Positions 13,919 through 18,964 of a stretch of DNA of 18,964 nt are shown one piece after another. The notes under the pieces are model-generated. The model searched no databases. It saw nothing but the letters and a program-made list of their open reading frames with translations, and was not told where the DNA came from. How positions within the stretch are numbered: the first letter of the stretch is position 1; each line of letters begins with the position of its first letter. The stretch covers positions 1 to 18,964 of the forward strand of contig JAFADX010000361.1 of the NCBI GenBank assembly GCA_023424475.1, in the 5' to 3' direction. Made by a program: the position numbers and the translations under genes. The DNA is from Pseudomonadota bacterium. GTDB taxonomy: Bacteria > Pseudomonadota > Alphaproteobacteria > Acetobacterales > Acetobacteraceae.

Positions 13919-14410
13919 TCAGCCGGCCTTGCGCAGCGGCTCGCCCATGGTGGCCGCGGGCAGGCCGCGCCCGCGGCGCCAGGCCTGGTGACGGCGGCGG
14001 ATCGCCCGGGCCAGCAAGGCCGGCTCCCGCGCCCTGGCGGCGGCGATGGTCGCGGCATCCGCGGCGCCGGTCGCCTCGACGCCGAGGTCCTCCTGCAGGT
14101 CGGCCAGCGCCTGCATGGTTCCTGCCTCGGCCGCATAGGCGAAGAGCGCGAGGTCGGGTCCCGCGGCCAGCCGCGCGGCGCCCAGCGGCGCCCAGACCAT
14201 CTGGCGCAGGATCCGCGCTGCGCCCGCTTCCCCAAGCAGGCGCAGCGCGGCCTCGTCGGCGGGTCCCCCAACCCAGACCGAGAGAAGTCCAAGCCCGATG
14301 CCGTGCGCCGAAGGCCCTCCGAAGAGCGGGTCATGGCGGTGGAACGGCCCGCGTGCGGCCATGATGGCGGCGGCGCAGGCGTCGAAGCGGTCTGGGGCGG
14401 CGGGCGTCAT
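13919..14410 (-). CDS. GH108/ZliS-like muramidase-related protein, probably inactive
   Basis: A 163-residue protein. Residues about 60-95 (RILRQMVWAPLGAARLAAGPDLALFAYAAEAGT) follow the pattern of the glycoside hydrolase 108 helix that reads roughly YW..V.AD.LP.GLALALFD.AVN.G, and the next part (MQALADLQEDLGVEATGAADAATIAAA) matches the PG_binding_3 domain that accompanies it. At the N-terminus the family catalytic Glu in an EGG motif is replaced: the segment reads IMAARGPFHRHDP. It has no signal peptide. The longer frame to 14665 is Arg-rich and crosses a palindrome; ATG 14410 is preferred because AAGG lies about 8 nt before it. GH108 proteins normally cut peptidoglycan in phage lysis or protein secretion. 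Here a non-catalytic or repurposed role, or decay, is inferred. The family call rests on pattern memory. Confidence 0.6.
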   Translation of the reverse strand: MTPAAPDRFDACAAAIMAARGPFHRHDPLFGGPSAHGIGLGLLSVWVGGPADEAALRLLGEAGAARILRQMVWAPLGAARLAAGPDLALFAYAAEAGTMQALADLQEDLGVEATGAADAATIAAARAREPALLARAIRRRHQAWRRGRGLPAATMGEPLRKAG

Positions 14411-14446
14411 GCGCCAGCCTTGCGCCGATCGCGTGAACGAAGGGTT

Positions 14447-14471
14447 AGAGCATGTTCCGATCTGTCGGAAC
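14447..14471. repeat. Hairpin element related to the palindrome at 73-108
   Basis: GTTCCGA (14454-14460) and TCGGAAC (14465-14471) pair perfectly around TCTG. The element begins AGAGC at 14447, and over 26 aligned bases it agrees with the element starting at 73 at 19 positions, including AGAGC and TTCCGATC. It lies in the 184-base gap between the GH108-like and patatin-like genes, upstream of the GH108-like start and downstream of the patatin stop. Confidence 0.55.
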
Positions 14472-14594
14472 CGGCACCGGCCCGCACCTGATGGGGCGTT
14501 CCGGCGAACCCTCGGGGCGGGATCGCGTCCTTCTGGGGATAGCTGCCTCCGCCCCGACGCCCCCGACGTGGATCGGCGCCCGGGGCGAAGCGCG

Positions 14595-15818
14595 TCAGAT
14601 CGGCGGCCGTTTCGCCCAGGGGTAGCCCTGCCTGGCGCGCTCGAATGCGTAGTCGTAGAGCGCACGCATGTAGGCCTGCTCGAAGGGCCTCGTGTAGCTG
14701 CCGGTGAAGTCGCGGCTGATGAAGGCGAGGTTGTAGTCGATGCCGTCCCGCTCCGCGGCGTTCCAGATTCGGATGACGTCGTTGTATCCGCTGGCTGCGA
14801 TCATGGTCGAAATCGCCCGCCCCGCGATGGTGAGCGTCCGCCGGTCGACCGACGCCCAGTCGGGATCGAGGCGTCCGTTGCGGATGACGTAGGCGTTGGC
14901 CGGCACCACCCGCTCGCCGCGGCGGGCGCGCGCCCGCCGCGCTTCCCCGACGCGATGCGGGTAGAGGAAGACCTGCGCGAAGGCGCCGCCGTCGACATGC
15001 ATCTCCTGGCGGGCCTCGCCGTCGATCGTGACGTCGATCATCACCGGCGGGAAGGCGCCGGGGATCGCGGCCGAGGCCAGCAGCAGCCGCCGCACGAGGT
15101 CGAGCGCCTTGGGATGGCCGCTGGCCGCGATCGCCCCGATGTTCCAGACCACCGGCACCTGCGCGTCGAGGTTGGTCGAGCCGACGAAGAGCAGCCGCCC
15201 GTCCCCGTAGGCGCGGGCCAGCGCCGCGAGCATCCGTGCGTCGAGGTAGCGCGAGATGGTTCGGAGCAGCGGCTCGCTGTCCGCGAGCGCGTCCTGGAAG
15301 ACCGCTGCGAGCAGGCCGCGGCTGCGCAGCACGTCATCCGGCCCGATATCCGTGTAGACGCCCTTGAGCTGGGGATCCCAGTCGGATCCGAGATAGGCGA
15401 AGGGCGCCGTCAGCGCGCCGGTCGAAACCCCGGTGACGAGGTCGAAGGCCGGGCGCGTGCCCTGCGCGCTCCAGCCGCAGAGCAGCCCGGCGCCGAAGGC
15501 CCCGTTCTCGCCGCCGCCTGAAACGCCGAGCAGGTTGTATTGCGGGAGTTGGGCGGTGCTCCGAAGTCCGAGGCGCCGCGCCTGGCGCGTCGCGGCCGCA
15601 GCGAACTCGCGCTCGATCGCCGCCGCCGCCGAGCCGGGCTCGCCCGCGAAGACGAAGCGTTCGTTGGGAATGCCGAGGACCGTCGCCGCCGCCGTGCTGC
15701 TGCTCGGCACCGCGGCCACGCGCTCGGGGGCGGCGCAGCCCGGCATCCCTCCCAGGGTGGCGAGGCCCGCGGCCTTCAGCATGCTGCGGCGACCCGTCCG
15801 GCTGCCCTGAATCGTCAC
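14595..15818 (-). CDS. Patatin-like phospholipase, Tat-exported putative lipoprotein
   Basis: A 407-residue lipid acyl hydrolase. The N-terminus SRTGRRSMLKAAGLATLGG is a twin-arginine signal, and C28 in GMPGC could be a lipobox cysteine, though MPGC is not a strong lipobox. The patatin catalytic features are all present: oxyanion loop GVSGGGENGAFGAG (about 98-111), nucleophile Ser132 in GVSTG, and Asp276 in VDGG. It should cleave acyl chains from phospholipids or related esters in the periplasm or at the membrane. The frame stays open to 15965, but GTG 15818 is chosen because GAAGAGG lies just upstream and the Tat motif follows at once; the longer reading would hide the signal. It diverges from the Bug receptor gene with 106 bases between starts. 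Confidence 0.87.
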   Translation of the reverse strand: MTIQGSRTGRRSMLKAAGLATLGGMPGCAAPERVAAVPSSSTAAATVLGIPNERFVFAGEPGSAAAAIEREFAAAATRQARRLGLRSTAQLPQYNLLGVSGGGENGAFGAGLLCGWSAQGTRPAFDLVTGVSTGALTAPFAYLGSDWDPQLKGVYTDIGPDDVLRSRGLLAAVFQDALADSEPLLRTISRYLDARMLAALARAYGDGRLLFVGSTNLDAQVPVVWNIGAIAASGHPKALDLVRRLLLASAAIPGAFPPVMIDVTIDGEARQEMHVDGGAFAQVFLYPHRVGEARRARARRGERVVPANAYVIRNGRLDPDWASVDRRTLTIAGRAISTMIAASGYNDVIRIWNAAERDGIDYNLAFISRDFTGSYTRPFEQAYMRALYDYAFERARQGYPWAKRPPI

Positions 15819-15850
15819 GACCTCTTCCCCCGTCAGCCGGGCCCGAGAGA

Positions 15851-15879
15851 CTTCTATCTCAGCCCACCTTGTCGCCCAA
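15851..15879 (-). promoter_or_regulatory. Weak candidate promoter of the patatin-like gene
   Basis: On the minus strand TTGGGC (15879-15874) and TAGAAG (15856-15851) are 17 nt apart, matching three and four of six sigma-70 consensus bases. It is correctly placed in the 106-base divergent gap, about 33 nt ahead of the GTG, but the match is modest. Confidence 0.25.
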
Positions 15880-15924
15880 GCCGCAGTCCGTCCAATCTCA
15901 CCGCAATGAATCCCGGAGGACGTC

Positions 15925-16905
15925 ATGACCACCCGCCGCGCCGCCCTCGGCGCCCTTGCCGCCACGGGCGCGCTCGCGCTGCCCCGCCCGGGCCGCGCCG
16001 CGTCCCCCTGGCCCGGCGACCGGCCGATCGAGGTGATCGTCCCCTATCCGCCGGGCGGCGGGGTCGACACCATGGCGCGCATCGTCCTGCCGGCGGTGCA
16101 GGCGGAGCTGCCGGGCGCCCGGTTCGTGGTGGTGAACCGCGCGGGCGCCGGCGGCCAGCTCGGCTGGGAAGCCGCCTTCAACGCTCCCGCCGACGGCTAC
16201 ACCCTGGCCGCGACCAGCGTGCCCGCGCTCGTCACCTACCCGATGGAGCGCCAGGTCCGCTACCGGCCGCTCGACTTCACCTTCATCGCCAATGTGGTGG
16301 ACGACCCGGGCGGGCTGTTCGTGGCGGCGAACTCGCCGATGCGCACGCTCGCGGACCTGATCGCGGCGGCCAAGGCACGGCCGGGCGAGATCAGCTACGG
16401 CAGCACGGGCATCGGCTCTGACGACCACCTGCTGGTCATCGCGCTCGAGGACAAGGCGGGCGTGCCGCCGATGACCCATGTGCCCTTCAACGGCATGGCG
16501 CCGCTCTCGACCGCGCTGGTCGGGGGGCACCTGCAACTGGGCGCCTTCAACATGAGCGAGAGTCTCGCGTTGCTGCGCGGCGGGCGGATCCGCTCGCTCG
16601 GCCAGGCCGCCGCCGCGCGGTGGTCCGGCACGTCCGACGTGCCCACCTTCAGCGAGCAGGGCATGGACCTGATCAGCGGCGCCACGCGCGGCATCGTCGC
16701 GCCGCCCGGCCTGCCGGCCGAGATCGCTTCCCGGCTCGAGGCGGCGTTCCGCGCGGCGATGGCCAAGCCGGGCTTTGTCGCCGAGACCGAGCGCCTCGGC
16801 CTGCCGCTCGCGCCGAGGATCGGCGCCGAGTACCGCAGCGACGTCGTGGCGCTCGAGCAGAACCTGCGCGGCCTGTGGCAGCGCCGGCCCTGGCGCGAAT
16901 CGTGA
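15925..16905 (+). CDS. Bug/TctC-family tripartite tricarboxylate receptor (solute-binding protein)
   Basis: A 326-residue periplasmic solute-binding protein. The N-terminus TTRRAALGALAATGALALPRPGRAA is a twin-arginine-like signal, cut near residue 26. The Bug-family features follow: PIEVIVPYPPGGGVDTMAR, the beta-strand FVVVNRAGAGGQLG, GYTLAATS, the FTFIANVV strand, YGSTGIGSDDHL and VPFNGMAP. These proteins bind small carboxylates through water-bridged contacts with the two loops near the N-terminus and after FAGAGG-like turns. An unusually good GGAGG site precedes the ATG. Its stop overlaps the GTG of the next gene, so uptake of a ligand is coupled to the dehydrogenase. No TctA/TctB membrane subunits are in the window. 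Bug receptors are often orphan in this respect. Confidence 0.93.
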   Translation: MTTRRAALGALAATGALALPRPGRAASPWPGDRPIEVIVPYPPGGGVDTMARIVLPAVQAELPGARFVVVNRAGAGGQLGWEAAFNAPADGYTLAATSVPALVTYPMERQVRYRPLDFTFIANVVDDPGGLFVAANSPMRTLADLIAAAKARPGEISYGSTGIGSDDHLLVIALEDKAGVPPMTHVPFNGMAPLSTALVGGHLQLGAFNMSESLALLRGGRIRSLGQAAAARWSGTSDVPTFSEQGMDLISGATRGIVAPPGLPAEIASRLEAAFRAAMAKPGFVAETERLGLPLAPRIGAEYRSDVVALEQNLRGLWQRRPWRES

Positions 16906-17993
16906 CGGTCGCGACGGAAGCGCCGACCCTCGCGGTCGAGGCCGGCGCGCTCCGTGGCTTCGTGCGGGCGATCGTCGCCGCGACAGGCTGCGCGGCGACG
17001 GAAGCCGAGGAGGTCGCTGCCCACTTGCTGGAAGCCAACCTGCAGGGCCATGACAGCCACGGCATCATGCTGCTGCCGCGCTACGTGCAGCATGTGCGCG
17101 AGGGCAAGCTGCACCCCAACGCCGTGCCGACGCCGATCCGGCAGGAGGCTTCGCTCGCCCTCTTCGACGGCAACATGGGCTATGGCCAGCATGTCGGGCG
17201 GATCGCGATGGACTGGGCGATCGACGCGGCGCGCACGCATGGCCATGCGGTGATGGGCCTGCGCAACGTCCATCACATCGGCCGCGTCGGCACCTATGGC
17301 GAGCAGGCGGCGCGGGCGGGAATGATCTCCATCCACTTCGTCAACGGTGTCTCGGGGCCGCCGGCGGTGGCGCCCTTCGGCGGCTCGGCGGCGCGGCTCT
17401 CGACCAACCCGGTCTGCGTCACCATCCCGCCGGCCGCGGCGGAGGGCGAGCCGCTGGTGCTCGATTTCGCGACCTCGGCGATCGCGCTCGGCAAGTGCCG
17501 CGTCGCCTTCAACGCCGGGCGCGCGGTGCCGGACGGGGCGCTGGTCGATGCCGCCGGGCGGCCGACCAACGACCCTGGCGTCCTCTACCGGGACCAGCCG
17601 CGCGGTGCGCTGCTCTCCTTCGGGGCGCACAAGGGCTACGGGCTTGCGCTGGTGTGCGAGCTGCTGGCCGGCGCGCTGCTCGGCGGCGCCACCGCCTGGC
17701 GGCCGGAGATGCGCGAGCGCGGCATCGTGAACTCCTGGCTCGCCTTCGTCCTCGATCCGGCACGCTTCGGGGATGTCGGGGCGTTCCGCGCGGAACTCGC
17801 CGCGGTGATCGCGGACGTGAAGTCTTCCCCGCCGGCCGACCCGGAGAACCCGGTGCTCATCGCCGGCGAGAAGGAACGCATCACCAGGGCGCGGCGCCTC
17901 GCGGACGGCGTGCCGGTGGATGCGAACACATGGGCGATGCTGGTGGAGGCGGCACGCGGCCTCGGGATCAACGCGGTGCCCGAGGCGCGGTGA
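16902..17993 (+). CDS. Ldh_2 family malate/L-lactate-type dehydrogenase
   Basis: A 363-residue NAD(P)-dependent oxidoreductase of the family that contains malate/L-lactate, L-sulfolactate (ComC) and ureidoglycolate dehydrogenases, which has its own fold distinct from Rossmann LDH. Signature parts are NLQGHDSHGIMLLPRYV (H53 of DSHG is the expected catalytic His), GLRNVHHIGRVGTYGEQAA, STNPVCVTIP and HKGYGLALVCELLAGAL. It should interconvert a 2-hydroxy acid and a 2-oxo acid in the cytoplasm; which acid is unknown. The GTG at 16902 shares four bases (GTGA) with the receptor stop, implying translational coupling, and no other ribosome site is obvious. The frame is open upstream to 16620, but that is shadow of the receptor gene. 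Length is normal. Confidence 0.9.
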   Translation: MTVATEAPTLAVEAGALRGFVRAIVAATGCAATEAEEVAAHLLEANLQGHDSHGIMLLPRYVQHVREGKLHPNAVPTPIRQEASLALFDGNMGYGQHVGRIAMDWAIDAARTHGHAVMGLRNVHHIGRVGTYGEQAARAGMISIHFVNGVSGPPAVAPFGGSAARLSTNPVCVTIPPAAAEGEPLVLDFATSAIALGKCRVAFNAGRAVPDGALVDAAGRPTNDPGVLYRDQPRGALLSFGAHKGYGLALVCELLAGALLGGATAWRPEMRERGIVNSWLAFVLDPARFGDVGAFRAELAAVIADVKSSPPADPENPVLIAGEKERITRARRLADGVPVDANTWAMLVEAARGLGINAVPEAR

Positions 17994-17995
17994 AC

Positions 17996-18016
17996 CGGAG
18001 GGGCCCAGCCCCTCCG
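17996..18016. terminator. Bidirectional hairpin between convergent genes
   Basis: CGGAGGGGC (17996-18004) and GCCCCTCCG (18008-18016) pair perfectly around CCA. The hairpin fills almost all of the 25 bases between the dehydrogenase stop and the opposing receptor stop, so it can serve both transcripts. No T-tract. Confidence 0.6.
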
Positions 18017-18018
18017 CA

Positions 18019-18964
18019 TCAATCCACCCGTGCGCCCGAGGCCCGGATCAGCGGCGCGAAGGCCGCCTCGTTCGCCGCCCTGAATTCCGCGAGCCCTTCG
18101 GGCGTCGTGTAGAAGGTCGTCGCGGCATAGTCGCGGAACCTCTGGATCAGGTCCGGGCTTTCCAGCGCCTGCCTGGTCAGCGCGTTGGCGCGGTCGACGA
18201 TCCCGCGCGGGATGCCCGCCGGCCCCATCGCGCCGCCCCAGGAGGTGATCTCGAAGCCCGGCAGGAATTCCCACATGCTCGGGATGTCGGGCGCCATCGG
18301 GCTGCGCTCGCGGCTGGTCACGGCAAGCGCGCGCACCTTGCCGTCCCGCGCCTCGGCGAGGCCCTGCGGGATGTTGTCGAAGATCATGTGAACGCGGCCG
18401 CCGATCAGGTCGATATGCGCCGGCGCGCCGCCACGATAGGGCACGTGCAGGATGTCGAGCCCGGCCAGCTGCTTGAACATCTCGCCGGAGATGTGGACCG
18501 TCGTGCCCGAGCCCGAGGAGGCGTAGGCGTACTTGCCGGGATTGGCCCGCAACAGGGCGATGAGTTCCGGCACGGTCCGCGCCGGCACGTCGTTGTTGAT
18601 GATGAGCAGGTTGGGCAGCTGCCACAGGCCCGAGATGAAGGAGAAGTCCTTCGCCGGGTCGAAGGGCAGGTGCGAGAACAGCGTCGGCGCGATCGACATC
18701 GACGAGACCGAGGACAGGCCGATGGTGTTCCCGTCGGCCGGCGCGCGCGCGATCGCCTCGCTGCCGACATTGCCGGCATTGCCCGAACGGTTCTCGACCA
18801 CGAATTGCTGGCCGGAGATCTCGCTCATCTTCTGGCACCAGATGCGCGAGAGGATGTCGGTCCCGCCGCCGGGCGGGAAGATGCCGATGAAGCGGATGGG
18901 CCCGGCCGGCCAGCGCGGCTGCGCGAGCGCCGGCGTGGCCAGCGCCGCGGGCGCGGCCGCGAGC
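18019..18964 (-). CDS. Second Bug/TctC-family solute-binding protein, N-terminus outside window
   Basis: At least 314 residues are visible; the start lies beyond the right edge. The frame is open through 18964 and reads AAAPAALATPALAQPRWPAGPIRFIGIFPPGGGTDILSR, the end of a signal peptide (ALA before Q) followed by the typical Bug opening. Later family marks are FVVENRSGNAGNVGSEAIAR, GNTIGLSSVSSMSIAP, YASSGSGTTVHISGEMFK, VPYRGGAPAHIDLIGGRVHMIFDN and the C-terminal LAEFRAANEAAFAPLIRASG. Ligand unknown, expected to be a small carboxylate or related acid. It converges with the dehydrogenase gene. An internal ATG at 18828 would remove the whole first strand and is not the real start. It differs clearly from the other receptor, so they are not a recent duplication. 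Confidence 0.92.
   Translation of the reverse strand, partial: LAAAPAALATPALAQPRWPAGPIRFIGIFPPGGGTDILSRIWCQKMSEISGQQFVVENRSGNAGNVGSEAIARAPADGNTIGLSSVSSMSIAPTLFSHLPFDPAKDFSFISGLWQLPNLLIINNDVPARTVPELIALLRANPGKYAYASSGSGTTVHISGEMFKQLAGLDILHVPYRGGAPAHIDLIGGRVHMIFDNIPQGLAEARDGKVRALAVTSRERSPMAPDIPSMWEFLPGFEITSWGGAMGPAGIPRGIVDRANALTRQALESPDLIQRFRDYAATTFYTTPEGLAEFRAANEAAFAPLIRASGARVD

Noticed and set aside
14411..14665. N-terminal extension of the GH108-like protein
   Set aside because: The added residues are Arg/Ser-rich, cross a palindromic element and overlap the patatin gene; ATG 14410 has a suitable ribosome site.
17636..18838. Minus-strand frame spanning the dehydrogenase end and the second receptor
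   Set aside because: It is out of phase with the receptor reading over 18019-18828 and antisense to the dehydrogenase; no fusion is supported.
1..18964. CRISPR array, insertion sequence or prophage
   Set aside because: No regularly spaced direct repeats, transposase, integrase or phage structural gene could be found. The single GH108-like gene is not enough to call a prophage.

Overview
The window is GC-rich chromosomal DNA of an alphaproteobacterium, most likely from the Acetobacteraceae (Roseomonas-like). This placement is inferred from the high third-position GC, an FzlA-type division protein, an alphaproteobacterial gltDB pair and two Bug-type (TctC) solute receptors. I see no transposase, integrase, phage structural gene or CRISPR array, so most of the window reads as ordinary housekeeping and catabolic DNA.

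Left part (1-2600): a dispersed-type palindrome, a short-form ribonuclease D on the minus strand, about 400 bases without a convincing gene, a minus-strand tRNA-Leu(CAG) with its own promoter, and a plus-strand NDUFA9-like NAD(P)-binding protein. Centre-left (2600-8720): gltD and gltB, the two NADPH-dependent glutamate synthase subunits that assimilate ammonia together with glutamine synthetase. They lie 5 nt apart and end at a perfect 32-base palindrome.

Centre (8800-12545): a small secreted protein of unknown function, an FzlA-like GST-fold protein (FtsZ curvature and constriction regulator), a membrane-anchored TPR protein on the opposite strand, a YeeZ-like SDR protein, and an alpha/beta hydrolase whose 3' end overlaps the SDR gene tail to tail.

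Right part (12545-18964): a hairpin-rich spacer, then a minus-strand series made of an FAH-family enzyme, a small protein resembling a GH108 muramidase that lacks the catalytic Glu, a second palindromic element, and a Tat-exported patatin-like lipoprotein. Diverging from these is a Bug receptor gene overlapping by 4 nt an Ldh_2-family dehydrogenase gene, apparently a uptake-and-oxidation pair for a small 2-hydroxy acid. The last gene is a second Bug receptor, convergent with that pair and cut by the window edge.

The points most worth checking are the catalytically depleted GH108-like protein, the related palindromes at 73-108 and 14447-14471, the fzlA neighbourhood with no queG next to the SDR gene, the C8 tract at the start of the TPR gene, and the receptor/dehydrogenase pair of unknown substrate. 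I found no clearly new multi-gene system.
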